A DNA stretch of 64,000 bases from Aedes albopictus (taxonomy: Eukaryota > Arthropoda > Insecta > Diptera > Culicidae). Position numbers and translations under genes: made by a program. Of the stretch, positions 10,885-22,468 are shown in pieces. The first letter of the stretch is position 1. Each line of letters begins with the position of its first letter. The stretch spans positions 92,301,266-92,365,265 of the forward strand of contig NC_085138.1 of the NCBI RefSeq assembly GCF_035046485.1, written 5' to 3'. A model generated the notes under the pieces. It was not told the DNA's origin. It ran no database searches and saw only the letters and a program-made list of their open reading frames with translations.

Positions 10885-13480
10885 TCCTTCAAGTGGTGGC
10901 TGTTTGGACTCGTTTGGAAGTTAATCATCAATGTTAACTTCTTTTCCCGATCAGCCTAGATAGCTGTGCAGTGTCGGTAGCGGTTGTCTCAATTGGCTAA
11001 GAATAACACTACGGACCACCTGATCCAGTGGTAAAAGTCCACTAAACAGGTGACCCCTAACTCATGGTGTTATGCGGCTTTATGCTTACCGTGCCAAGGA
11101 ATGAATGGTTAATCTAATGGATCTAATAAAAACCTAACCACAAACGGAGCATGTGGAGAATTGGGGCGTCCTCCACAGTATTACGCCCTTACTGCGCTAA
11201 CTGGAGCAATGGTGTAGTGGACCTTGCGTATCTCCGAGATAATCTTTTGCCCTCCTTAAGTCTCAAATTTGAGGCTAAATAAGGGCGATTTTGTTCAAAT
11301 GTTGTAAATTAGCTTACATTACTACCTAAATGAGTTTGCTTAATGCGTTTCTGCCATTGGCGTTTTTCAATTGACACCGATTTGGTTTGTCGTTAATGTT
11401 TCCTTTTTGTGCTGTGATTGTGAAGAGTATCATCCTGTCTAGTTTGGGTAGTGGCTACGGCTAGGAAACCTCAGATCAATTTTCAGCGTGAAAAGCGTTC
11501 GTAGTCCAATTGGCTTTACTTTAGAAAGATAATTTTCGTAGAGTCACTTCTGTACATATATGTTAGCTTGTGAACCCAATTTTGCTTCTTTCATTTTAAA
11601 TGAAGTGTCGTGCCTCGAGCATGCTATATCTTAGGATAACGTTAACAGTATGTTTCAACCTTTCCTTTTTTTGAAGCAAGCTCTTATATTCAGCATCTTT
11701 TCGCTGATATTTCGCAGTATTGCTACAATGATTACATCATCTGAAGTAGCTCAAACAATAATTTGAGATGCTTCAGTTATATGGATTACTTAGGTAGTAC
11801 AGTTCATGGATAACTTAACATATAATTGCACCTAACCCAACTCTGCATAAGCAGAATATGTCATGAGTTGACTGATTGGCATGTGTCAGATGAGGAGTCT
11901 CCATTTGACCTTCTTTGCACTTTTGAGTGTTCCTTCGCAAAATTGGCGTATTCAGGCGTCCCTGCGAAACAAACTAGGGAACCTGTGCTAATTGGATGCG
12001 ACCACATTGTAGGGATAACTCGCTTCCATTGCTACTCCAAGAGAGTTTCATTGTGGTTTTGTACCTAAAATTCTATTGGGCATTTTCATGGCGTGGAATT
12101 ACTCCACAGTTTTATCTCGAAAGGGTGCATGCTTTGTATAAAGAAGGAATGAGTTCCAGATTTATCTGGTTACCTCATTCTTATAGACTGTTTCAGAAAT
12201 TATAAATACACTAACGATAACCTGCCATTTCAAGTTGAGCACATTATCCAAAAAAGTTTCTTCTAGCTCTAATAGTAAACATGCTAACGAAGCAAATAAT
12301 ACCAATTTTGTTGATGTTTCTGGTAAAAGTTGAAAAATAGGGCTCTGTAAACAAGATGATCAAAATTTGAAGTTGCACAAAGTGGTCAAAAATTGTAGCA
12401 TAGTAGAAAAGAAAAAAATCTCACAGATAAAATATTTAATTTTCAAACACAATAGAATTTGCTGTATCGATAATAAAAGATATTTCTCGAATGGTAAGAG
12501 TAATTTTTACTGGAATATTTGATCAAGAACCACCATTACGGGTCTTCTCAAAACTAAAATTTTTGTTTCAAATTTTCAACAACACCAGTAGCAACAAACG
12601 TTAAGCAAACAAATGTCTTAATTACTGCTTACTGCATTTGTTTTTATGGTATCACAAGCTTTGCCATCTGAAAGATCGAATGAGCTGAAAAAATAAGTTT
12701 TTTTAGATTAAATGCGTTCAGGAAAGCTAAGAAACTGTGTGATAGTTCTTATGTTCCGTAGAAAACCTTAAAAAATGAAAAACTTGATCTCCGACAAAAT
12801 TTTGTGGAAATGCATTTATCGATTTTTCCCAAATTTTGATCAAGGCATTCCTTAGACAACTTGTTGAGAAAGCGAATGTGATAAAAATTTAGATATTTTT
12901 TGGTATTTAATGATAAATAATGTTGAAATCATTAGAAAACACCTTTGTGCAAATGCAAATTTGAAAAATTTTGTTATTTGTTAGAGAACTCGACTGTTCT
13001 TTAAAATATCAAGACAATTGAAAGGAAATATAAAAAAAATGGAGTACAATATGCTATACTTTGAAAGAAGTAGGTAAAAATCATAATAACAGTTCATTTA
13101 ATTTACTAAACAAAGTGTATTTATAATTTCTGAAACAGTCTATACTGGAATGCTTGAAACGCATTGTTGATTTTCGCATCTGTGATGTTCGTCTGGCTGA
13201 CATGCCTATTCATGTGAACCTACATGCCTCCCAATTTGGGATGTCCACTGTTACTCTTTACACAAAGTTGTATACGTTTTCAAGAAAGTACTCGCTCAAG
13301 TTTTTGCTTGGGTGATTTCTTGAATATTGAGGATGCTTCCGATGACGTGCCTTTCAATGTCATATTGTAAGTCTCATGACGTCACAAGTTACCTCCAATG
13401 AGTTATAGGCTCTCTTTACGCTTATGCGTTTTACAGTGTCCTTTTCAGGACACTGATTGAACCCGTTGTGGTATGGGCTA
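10885..13480 (+). pseudogene. Old LOA-clade LINE, fragmented (5' UTR, endonuclease and RT remnants)
   Basis: The first 400 bases (10885-11300) match, in order and over their whole length, the 5' UTR of the LOA/Lian-like LINE at 52683-53084 read on its minus strand (ATCATCAATGTTAACTTCTT, CCCGATCAGCCTAGATAG, AGGAATGAATGGTTA). Near 11868 one frame reads LTDWHVSDEESP, matching the endonuclease C-terminal motif NWHVSDEISLSDH of that element at the expected distance. Near 13320-13375 the frame reads GDFLNIEDASDDVPFNVIL, the first catalytic block of the RT (canonical FLDIEGAFDN). The RT distance is about 0.7 kb short after subtracting the nested MITE, so part is deleted. Many stops make it a dead, old copy. 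Confidence 0.7.
12184..13142. mobile_element. TA-flanked element with AT-rich interior (about 0.96 kb)
   Basis: TAGACTGTTTCAGAAATTAT continuing ..AAATACAC at the left is repeated in inverse as TATTTATAATTTCTGAAACAGTCTA at the right, arms of about 31 bp. TA flanks both ends. The interior is AT-rich with no long ORF. It splits the LOA-clade relic. Non-autonomous Tc1/mariner-type element is my inference. Confidence 0.75.
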
Positions 13481-13588
13481 TGAGTTCTCGTTGCGCTTAT
13501 GCGTCCATTCCCTCTTCTAGGGTATCCCTTCCTATTTCATCACCTTTCCCTTTCCTAATTCCCATCCCTTGTCCTATTCACCCTCAGG

Positions 13589-14064
13589 CAGTGATGGAAT
13601 TACTCTCATCATGAAGCGATTCGCGAGTGTAAAGCCAACACAAGGCTTACTCACGATTCCGAGAGTAAACAGTGTGTGAATTTATTCGCACCCGCCTGCT
13701 TCGTGAGTAAGAAGCAAAACAAAAACAGAAACATTCATAAGTTTTAATTCGTGAAGAACTAGTGGAGGTGCGTGAAGTGAATCTTATTGTGGTTATAATA
13801 GCAAATTCAGTGATTATCCAACATAAACTAATGCTTTATGCTTCATTGTTCCTGAAAAACAGCACTACCAGTCGTTAAAATGCGTTTTTCGTTTTTCAAA
13901 ATGCAAAAAAGTCATGAAGCTTCGCGAATCACATGCGAGTTCTTGCCGGCTTCGTTCACTCACGAATAAAGAAGTGCGAGTATTCTCGGGCCCCTGTTGT
14001 TCACGAGTATGTTTGTTTTGGTTTGTGTCTGCTCAGCTGCAATCTTCATCATTTTCCATCTCTG
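13589..14064 (+). mobile_element. hAT-type MITE, copy 2 (476 bp)
   Basis: Same ends (CAGTGATGGAA and TTCCATCTCTG) and same internal sequence as 3087-3537, in the same orientation. Its 8-bp flanks (CCCTCAGG left, CTTATACG right) do not match, so one side has been rearranged or has drifted. Confidence 0.8.
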
Positions 14065-14130
14065 CTTATACGTATGGCGATGGCACAAATGTCCCAAAAG
14101 GAGGATAACGTGCCTCTGGAGCCGGCCTGA

Positions 14131-14520
14131 TACCCTCCTTTAAGGATACCTTCAACAAATCATCTCTAGGAATTTCTCAAGAAACTACTCTAGGAGCACA
14201 TCTAGAAGTTTCCCACGAAATGGTCCTCCAGGTATTCCATTGCAATGCATTTTTCTCAGAATTCCTTAGTAGATTATCAAAGAAATTTCTTCAGGAATTA
14301 TCGTTGATCCTCTGAAGAAATTTCGTAAAAGATTCATTTTGAAAGTACATCATGGTTTCCTCAGGAGTTCTCTCAGAAATTCCTCCCGGAGTTCCTTCAA
14401 GGATGCTTTAGGAATATCCTTACTAGGACTGCTACAGAAGTCCGAGTATGTATTCCGTCATATATTTCTTCACATATCTCTGAAACTTTTTCCGGAATTC
14501 ATCCAGGAATGCTGTTTCGG
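14131..14520. repeat. GAATTCC-type degenerate repeat
   Basis: Parts of this tract (TAGAAGTTTCCCACGAAATG, GAATTCCTT words, TACATCATGGT) match 10690-10860 closely, so the two tracts share a common longer ancestor, not only the short word. Confidence 0.55.
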
Positions 14521-14634
14521 GAGAAAACTGGGCACTTGGCACGACACTGGCACTTTTCGGATGCACTTTCGAACACGGTATTACTTCGACCGACCGACTA
14601 ACCGACACTTTTAGACTTTCGGACCGTAATTTAA

Positions 14635-14878
14635 GGACAAACGTCTTGAAATCCCGCTTCAACAGTTCATCAGAACTTCAAACGCACAAATTTCCAGAAG
14701 CAAGCTTCAAACTACAGTGCATTTTATTATTCTGTTCTTGCTCACTTGTAATAACCTGAAAATAAGAAGACCAGATGCGCTGGTTTTGTTTACGAAGAGA
14801 TTTGTGCGCTCGAAATCGTAAATAGATGCCAAAGTCGGCCATTGTGACGGCCATTTTGGGATTCCAACAAGTATGTCC
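14635..14878. mobile_element. TTAA-flanked MITE (244 bp), piggyBac-like
   Basis: Left GGACAAACGTCTTGAAATCC and right inverse GGACATACTTGTTGGAATCC are terminal inverted repeats. TTAA stands on both sides (14631-14634 and 14879-14882), the target of piggyBac-type transposases. A left-end fragment of the same family, again behind TTAA, is found at 37540-37578. Confidence 0.65.
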
Positions 14879-15079
14879 TTAAAGATTTGATTTGGGGAGT
14901 TTAGCGAAACGCGCACTTCACTGCTTGGTAGCTTTTATTGAACTAATGTGTGTTATGCTGTGTTGTTGTTCTTCATGTACGTTGTATGTCTATCGCTTAT
15001 GTATGTATGTGTGAGAGAGTGTGTTACAATTCAGTGTTTCTCAAATGTGTTTTGGCTGGTGATTGTGGCAGTCCTGAAC

Positions 15080-15905
15080 AAATGCTTTTAGGAATTTGTC
15101 AATAAGTTCTTAAAGGGATTTCTCAGAACAATTCTTCTAGGTATTGATTTGAAGATTTCTTCAAGAGATGTAATTCCAACCGGAATTTTTTCGAATATTT
15201 TTTCAGGAGTTTTTTTTCGAGTCTGTCCATAAGCTACGTAGGCTCTAAAGGGGAGGAAGGGGTTCTGACCAAAATCTGCGGTCCATACAAATTACGAAAA
15301 TTGTGTATGAAAAAAAAAGTATTCAAGGGGGAAGGGGGAGTCTGAAATGGCCGAGAATGAGTCTACGTAGATTATGCATTAAACACCGTTGTTTCCGTTC
15401 TTTTTGCTGTTTGGAATGCTCCCTCCTAACAAAAAAAAAAAACAAATCAAATAGCGCTCTGGTCGATAGCACGAACATTGGAGCACTTTGCTTTTCGTTC
15501 CCGTAGTGATTACTGTATAAATCTTTGAACTTATTGCTGGAGCACTTTTGAAGGATTCCTAAGAAGAATTTCCTTAGAAATCTCTGTAGGATTTTGAGGG
15601 AGTTACTGGAAATATCACGGAGTTCCTGAAGATATTCTTATAGAAATCAAAATGAAATAATTACCGAAAGAATTTCTGTAGAAATTTCCAATTCATTTCT
15701 TGCACAAGCCATTGAATTTATTCTTGCATATGAATGTCTAAAAAAAAGGAAATTTTTAAAGAATCCATGGAGCAATTCTAAAAAATCTTGATTTGTGAAA
15801 TCTTTGGGATTCTGGAAGAAAGTTTAAGTTTTTAGGAAAATAACCGGAGAAATCCTCCAATAAAACTCCTGGAGAATTTTCGGAAAGTATTCGTGGAGTC
15901 AAACG
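15080..15905. repeat. GAATTCC-type tract with a degenerate G-rich MITE
   Basis: Sparse AGGAATTT and TTCTTCAGG words at 15080-15215 and 15540-15905. Between them, 15224-15386 has CTGTCCATAAGCTACGTAG at the left and CTACGTAGATTATG at the right around a G-rich core, probably a decayed member of the family at 9976. Confidence 0.45.
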
Positions 15906-16215
15906 ATGACAAAGAATGCCAGCTAAGAGTTGTGTGCTTGCTGGTGGTACAGCCTGGGCACTGTTGTCCTTCTGACTTCAGCTAGATTGAGAGCTAGATT
16001 AAGAAACGCTGCACCACGCCCAGCTAGATCCAAGGTGGTAGCCCCATCAGCGTGGTCGTCTCAGTGTTGGTTGGGACGTTAAATAGAACTGGTACGATGG
16101 CCCTCCGGCGAGACAGGAGTTTTGGCGTAGGTCCAATAAGCCACCCGTAAAAATCCCCATTGCCAATAACATAGAAGAAAATACGACTCGATACAATCGG
16201 CAAAGACCCACGTGA

Positions 16216-17333
16216 CGAAATAAGGACTACGATTGGAAACTTGGAACATAGAATTTCAAGTCATTAGGTTTCGCAGGATATGACAGGATAATTTACAACG
16301 AACTACACCCCGCAACTTCGACATCGTGGCGTTGCAGGAACATCGTTGGATTGAACAGAAAGTGTGGAAAAGCGGGCATCGAGCGCTACCAAAGCTGTGG
16401 CACCACCGATGAACTGGGAACAGGATTTATAGTGTTGGGCAAGATGCGACAACGTGTGATCGGGTGGCAGCCGATCACACCCAAGGATGTACATGTTAAA
16501 AGTTAAGGGCCGTTTCTTCAAATACAGCATCATCAACGTCCACTGCCCACACGAAGGGAGACCCGATGACGAAAAAGAAGCGTTCTGCGCGCAGTTAGAG
16601 CAAACATACGATGGTTGCTCGCCGCGTGACGTGAAAATCGTTGTCGGCGACATGAACGCGCAGGTAGGAAGGGAAGAAATGTACAGACCGGTAATCGGGC
16701 GAAACAGCCTGCATGCCGTAGCGAATGTCGGCCAGCGATGCGTAAACTTTGCAGCCTCCCGTGATATGGTAGTTCAAAACACCTCTTCTCCCGCAAAGAT
16801 ATCCACAAAGCCACCTGGAGATCACCCGACCAACAAACATGAAATCAAATCGACCACGTTCTAATCGACGGTAAATTCTTCTCGGATATAACCAATGTCC
16901 GCACATACCGCAGCGCGAGTATAGATTAGTAGCTGTATGCATGCGCGCAAAACTTTCGAAAGTTATCACCAAGCGTCGAAGTCGAACGCCGCGGCTCAAC
17001 ATCGAGCAGCTGCGTAACGTAGAAGTGGCTCAAGACTACGCGCAGCAGTTAGCAGTGGCCCTACCAACGGAAGAGCAGCTTGGCGCAGCTACACTTGAAG
17101 ATGGCTGGAGGGACATCCGATCCGCCATAGGTAGTACCTCGGTTACAGCACTAGGCTTCGCGACTCTGAATCACAGAAACGACTGGTACGATGGCGAATG
17201 TGAACAGTTGAAAAACGAAAAGAATGCAGCCAGGGCGAGAATGCTGCAACACCCTACGAGAGCGAACGAGGCACGTTACAGACAGGCGCGGAACAGGCAG
17301 AACTCAGTCTTCCGGATGAAGAAGCGCCAGTAG
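16216..17333 (+). pseudogene. RTE-like LINE endonuclease region, broken
   Basis: Endonuclease motifs are split over frames: VALQEHRWIE near 16325, then an open frame at 16487-16864 with INVHCPHEGRPDDEKEAF and the metal-binding block IVVGDMNAQVGREE, then NQIDHVLIDGKF near 16845 in a shifted frame. The expected SDHYLV block is not seen; a stop occurs near 16928. The open frame at 16941-17333 carries the basic linker between endonuclease and RT (NHRNDWYDGECEQL, KNAARARMLQHPTR). Frameshifts and stops make it non-functional. The RTE clade is supported by the ITLL block of the RT that follows. Confidence 0.72.
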
Positions 17334-18289
17334 GAAGAACGAGTTGGCGAAGCGATGTTAGAGCTGTACCGCGCTAAGGACACACAAAAGTTCTACGAGA
17401 AGCTGAACCGCTCACGCAGAGGCTTTGTGCCACAAGCCGACATGTACCGAGATAATTACGGAAATATTCTCACGAGCGAGCGTGAGGTGGTCGACAGGTG
17501 GCGGCAGCATTACGATGAGCACCTCAATGGCGACGTTGCAAGTATCGAAGGTGGCGTGGTAACAGATCTAGGAGTATGTGCACAGGACGACTTCCGGCCC
17601 TGACCTCCAAGAGATTGAGGAGGAGGTTGGCCGGTTGAAAAACAACAAAGCCGCTGGAGCAGATCAACTACCAAGGGAGCTTCTAAAATACGGTGGAGAA
17701 GCACTAGTGAGAGCACTACACTGGGTCATTACCAAGATTTGGGAGGAGGAAGTATTACCGAAGGAATGATATAGTGTGTCCCATCTACAAAAAGGGTGTC
17801 AAGTTGGATTGCGGGAACAATCGCGCGATCACACTATACTGAGCGCTGCCTACAAGATACTCTTCCAAATTTTATACCGACATCTATCACCGATTGGGGT
17901 CTCCAGTTAGCCTAGTGGTTAAGGCTATGGATCGCCAATCCGGAGACGGTGGGTTCGATTCCTGTTCCGGTCGGGAAAATTTTCTCGATTCCCTGGGCAT
18001 AGTGTATCATTGTATTTGCCTGACAATATACAAATTCATGCAATGGCAGGCAAAGAAAGCCCTTCAATTAATAACTGTGGAAGTGCTCAAAGAACACTAA
18101 GTTGAAGCGAGGCAGGCCAAGTCCCAGTGGGGACGTCGTGCCATAAAGAAGAAGAAGATCTATCACCGATTGCAATAGAGTTCGTGGGGCAATATCAGGC
18201 GGGATTCATGGGCGAACGCGCTACAACGGACTAGATGTTCGCCATCCGCCAGGTGTTTCAGAAATGCCGCGAATACAACGTGCCCACTA
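17334..18289 (+). pseudogene. RTE-like LINE reverse transcriptase N-terminal part, SINE-interrupted
   Basis: Reads KFYEKLNRSRRGF, RWRQHYDEHLNG, then RLKNNKAAGADQLPRELLKY, GEALVRALHWVITKIWEEEV and, across frameshifts, a block ending AITLLSAAYKIL. This last block corresponds to NYRGITLL of RTE reverse transcriptases. After the SINE the frame resumes as SPIAIEFVGQYQAGFMGERA. The catalytic FADD region is absent because the copy ends at 18289. Confidence 0.72.
17897..18157 (+). mobile_element. Feilai-type tRNA-derived SINE
   Basis: The head has an A box (TAGCCTAGTGGTTAAGGC) and B box (GGTTCGATTCC) with tRNA spacing, then the body with CAGGCAAAGAAAGCCC and GGCAGGCCAAGTCCCAG, ending in (AAG)n. The two flanks carry an identical 15-bp duplication ATCTATCACCGATTG (17882-17896 and 18158-18172). 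I recognise the sequence as Feilai, a SINE of Aedes aegypti. It lies in the RT of an RTE-like LINE, so it is younger than that LINE. Confidence 0.9.
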
Positions 18290-18830
18290 GAGTGGCTCAC
18301 ACTTATATGGAAAACAAAAATTTCGATAAATACCCAGTCTTACCTCCTTAATCAGTTGTTTTGGACTCCCAGAAGATACGTTCAAAATTTGAGCAAAATC
18401 GGTTGAGCCTAAGGGGGCGCTCAAAAAAACGCTTGAAGTTTGTATGGGAATACTTGGCCAAATGTATGCAGAAATTTCAAGTTTTCGAATTTTGCCGCTA
18501 GGTGGCGCTGTAAGCGTTCAATAAATAAACCCTTTTGTATTATTGTAGGTGACTATATGCCAAAGAACTTGTCGAAGACCGCGAAGTGATCCTACGTCTG
18601 TGAAAAAAGTTATACCCTAGACAAAGTGAGGCAAAGTATTGAGATTTCATTATTGATATTATTCCTTTACATGTATTGGACAAACAACAATAAAGTTTAT
18701 CCTCACTTTACCTAGGGTATAACTTTTTCCGCAGACGTAGGATCACTTTGCGGTCTTCGACAAAGTTGTTTGGCATACCTACAATAATATCACCTAGAAT
18801 CAATTTCAAAGCGATTTTTTGAAATCAGCT
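18290..18830. repeat. Repeat with inner foldback arms (18538-18632 / 18700-18790)
   Basis: TATTATTGTAGGTGACTATA through GACGTAGG and TATACCCTAG is mirrored downstream as CTAGGGTATA, CCTACGTC and CACCTACAATAATA. The arms are about 90 bases with scattered mismatches. Upstream it holds TTTGCCGCTAGGTGGCGCTG and downstream CTTCGACAAAGTTGTTTGGC, words also typical of the big hairpin at 60538-63093, though I could not align the rest. Confidence 0.5.
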
Positions 18831-20715
18831 CTTGACAGCTGGACATCTACTTGACAGCTCCACCCAGTACAAAATGCGACGAGGAGTAATTCGACAAATC
18901 CCTCTCATACAAACTAGGTTTTGAATTGGTTCCCGGGCAACAAAATTCATGAAAACTTGAATTACAGATTCAGAATATGAACCGCTAAAGAAGCCAATAA
19001 AAGACCCTAATTTCTTTGCGTAATTTCTCAAAATGGTACCCGGGCTCTCGAAATAAATGAATCAATAAAAAATGGGCTATTTATAATGTACCCCGAGAAA
19101 AAAGACATTCTCACTTGCACACAAAACAGTCATATGCGAATGATCTCAAAGCGCGCTGTTCCATAAAACTCTCCCGCATTCCACCCCACTCGAGTGTTTC
19201 CTCCCAACTAGCACAACCGGAGCACTTGAATAAAGACCAACAAACGAATTTTCCGCATCATTTTATCTTAGTTTTGCACCCGCCGCTCATCGTCTCGTGT
19301 CAGTTCAAAAACGCTTCCCGGAAGTGTGCTCGAGCGTGATCTTCGCCGTCGTCGTTCTGTGCTCCACCATTTCGAGGAACCCATCACCGACGACCGTCGT
19401 AGTCAAGGGTTTCCCCTGGAACTGTTCCTTCTTCCCATATCCCATGGGCAAGGCGTGGCACGGCAGTTGGAGGAAATTGTCGTAAGTTCTTCCTGATGTG
19501 ATGTTCCACGCTATCTGAACGTAGCGCAAATCAGTCAACCGTTAGAGGCGAAAACAACGTTCACCTTTCCTCCGTCGCCGCCGGTGCAAAACTGGAGCAC
19601 TTTCCAACGACGACCCGGATCCAGATAGAAATGCCTTCATTTGAAGTCCCACATACCATAGTGCATCAGTAGTAGAGGTACTGTAAGAACTGTCTACTCT
19701 ACTGATTTCCCGGAGTGCCATCAGCCACTAGTGCTGGCAAAGGAAAGCAACGACGAGCATCATCACCACTACTGCGCGCCCCGGTTGAATTTTATTTGCA
19801 CAATCTTTATTTTCATTTGACTCTTTTATGCTCGTCCACCAACTAACTCATCCTGATGCTGCTGCTACATACAACAGCGTACCCCAGTACGGATGGACAC
19901 TGAGTGCAGCAGCTTGGTTGGCTACACGAGTTCCGTTGATGTTGATAAGGAAAAGTGTCAGTTTGCTTCCGTACAGATGCAGTGGAGAGCAAAACCAATA
20001 ATATACTTTATAGAATGTGAGGAAATTTAACGTGATATTCTATAGATAATATGTACGACGTGGAACTCACTCTTTTATTGCATAGAACAGTCAAGTATCG
20101 TTAGGACATATCACCAGTGCTGTCATGGTTAAATCAGAGATCGTTACCCAAGGATTTTTTACAGCACCCCCTATACTGCTACATCCCATGAAATTGTCTT
20201 CAATAATGCGCCTTCTGCATATTATTTGAATCAATTTTTCTAGTCTTGACGAAAGTTCTTTAGTATAAGAATTAAAAAAACCCTAATAAACCCACCAGGG
20301 TACGAAAAACGGATCACGCCGAAAAGCAAACGCTTTGTCCTAAGCGGTGCATGTTGGTAACAAAGGCGCTCCGCAACAAACGCATGTCAAGCGATGAGAG
20401 CAATAAAACAAACAGCGCTTGCCGTGCGTGTGCCGACATTTCGGCTTTTCTGCTGAAATTCTCCACCCACATCATCGAATTCATGAGCATTTGGACGAAT
20501 TAAAACTCTTGCCATCCTCAGAGTCGAGTTTCAGTTGTAAAACAATGCGAAAATTACTATGTGAATAGAACGAGACAAATATTCCTACCGTTTTTGTTGT
20601 GAACAAACTCGGGAGCGATTTTGTCATTATCTGCTAACGAAAAAACAAAGCGTTGTTGCCGTGCCTTCTTTGTTGCCTATTTTTCGCTTGCGGTGCCATA
20701 TTCTGCGTACACTGA
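18831..20715. other. Low-copy DNA, GC-richer in 19130-19770; no gene proven
   Basis: The interval 19130-19770 is richer in CpG than its surroundings and carries an arthropod initiator-like TCAGTT at 19300 and a splice-donor-like GTAAGT at about 19480. No ATG-initiated frame of useful length follows. It could be a non-coding first exon or a regulatory stretch, but nothing in the sequence proves it. No repeat shared with the rest of the window was seen. Confidence 0.3.
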
Positions 20716-22196
20716 AACCCACCTAGCGGTGATGGTGCCTTTCTCGTGCTTTAAAATATCCTTTTAACAAAACTCAAGCGACATGTTGACGACATTGACA
20801 TAAATACAAAATGAAAACTGCTTGCTAAATCTACCCAATATGGATACATTTTATATTAGCATAACATCCAATATTCAGAAATTATAAAACAAACTTCAAA
20901 CCATATAAGTGTCATGAAGCCACAAAATTTTGAAACGTCATTTTAGATTTTCCGGTCATCATTTTATGACTCCGGATATCTACCCCAACTAAACTAACCG
21001 CCATCTTGAACATTGAGACACCATCTTGGATGCCCTGGTATTCATTTTTGGACCTAAAATTACATAAAATAGTCGCCGTATTGAATTTTGGCATGTCGTT
21101 TATGATTTTCTGGTTACCAGTTTTGGGCGAAGACCGGCATTCTTCCCTATTCAAACTATAGTCATATTGCAGACCTTGTGAAACAGCGGACAGCTTGGGT
21201 TTTCTGATTACAAATTTTGAATTCTAAACATATTTCCATACAAAATATGCCCATAATGCAAGAATTAAAAATCCTATCAAATAGGCACTTACTTGAATAC
21301 TGGGCCATTATCTTGGATTTTGGACCGCTATCTTGGATACTCTGGTGAACTCCGAACATATTTCCCATGCCAAACACACTTATTTTACATAGTTTTAGAG
21401 CTCAAAATTCCTTAAAACAGCCGCCATCTTCTGTTGACGCGATCAAATTCTTATTTTTCCATTCAACGTTGACCCATCCTGCTATAAATTTACACCTTAG
21501 GAATCTGAAATGGTACGATTTGGTGAGATCGCTTTAGTTTTGTCTATATTTTGTTCTCTTTCATATATGTGAACTTAGACCGATTCGTCACTGTTGTTCA
21601 TACCTAACGTTTATCAGACCATTAAACAAAGCCACGATTTAATTTTTCACATAAACGTTGGTTCTGCTACACAAAAGCTAGTCTTTAATGTGATCTAAGG
21701 CTATTTTCTTGCTAACCGTTCATCAGATTATCAAAAAATCTGCGATCTGATGTGTCGTATATATGGGTTTGGTTCATTTTTATATTTGGTAATATCCGGT
21801 GGGATAGCCGAATCTGATTCCATGAGTCGTGGACCATGACACTACCGGTTGTCCCAATTATGGTCTGAGATTATTTTATTGCTTATTTTTCACCTTTACC
21901 TAATCACCGCGATTTGATATATCGCATGTATGAGTTTGATTCACTTTTACTTTTAATAACTTTCGAAGCCACAGCTGAACCCGCAACACTACCGGGTCTG
22001 ACCCTATTTTTCCATCAGGATGTCGATAAGTTGGTGATCACAGTCATTTGAACCTTTTCGTCGATATTCGGCCTCCTTTGTCTCCGGTATTCGCAACACA
22101 ATCAATCAAACTACTGTTCGAAACAAAAATGTCAAACGAATGCACTTCACCACGATAGCGGCTTCGGAAGACGGTTCGGCTTTTGTTATTCCTGTC

Positions 22197-22468
22197 CCCA
22201 AGTAACCACGATGCTGAAGCCTTATTGCATGCTGATATACGGTGTACTTAGAGCAAACATTACTTTACATGCAAACTTAAAGTTGATTTAAAGTGGAAAT
22301 GGGCAATTATGCGACTGCTCCAAGATTATACCAGTATAATCTTAATTTGATTCTATAATTGCCCACTGCCACTTTTAATCAACCTTAAGTTTGCATGTAA
22401 AGTAATGATTGCACTAAATACACCGTATATCTGCATGCAATAAGGCTTCAGCACCGTGGTTACTTGGG
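22197..22468. mobile_element. Foldback MITE, CCCAAGTAACCAC ends, 2-bp TSD (272 bp)
   Basis: Long inverted arms (about 110 bases each) start CCCAAGTAACCACGATGCTG and end with the complement. TC stands at both flanks (22195-22196, 22469-22470). The uninterrupted copy around 46560-46590 reads ATTCCTGTCTTCTTCCAT when reverse-complemented, the exact empty site with one TC. This fixes the ends and the 2-bp duplication. Confidence 0.9.

Larger units (their letters stand above)
15925..18289 (+). mobile_element. RTE-like non-LTR retrotransposon, 3'-truncated
   Basis: A 5' untranslated stretch (15925-16215) precedes an endonuclease region and an RT region on the plus strand, with a Feilai SINE inserted at 17897-18157. 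Homology stops abruptly at 18289 inside the RT. Related RT sequence (GERxTTDQMxAIRQV, KCREYNV) occurs at 36930-37540, showing what is missing. Confidence 0.7.

Noticed and set aside
16533..17002. Antisense open frames of 93 and 135 codons opposite the RTE-like endonuclease
   Set aside because: Shadows of the LINE coding strand with no domain of their own.
19297..19485. 62-codon frame with a hydrophobic stretch resembling a signal peptide
   Set aside because: The frame begins at GTG, not ATG, and has no homology I recognise.
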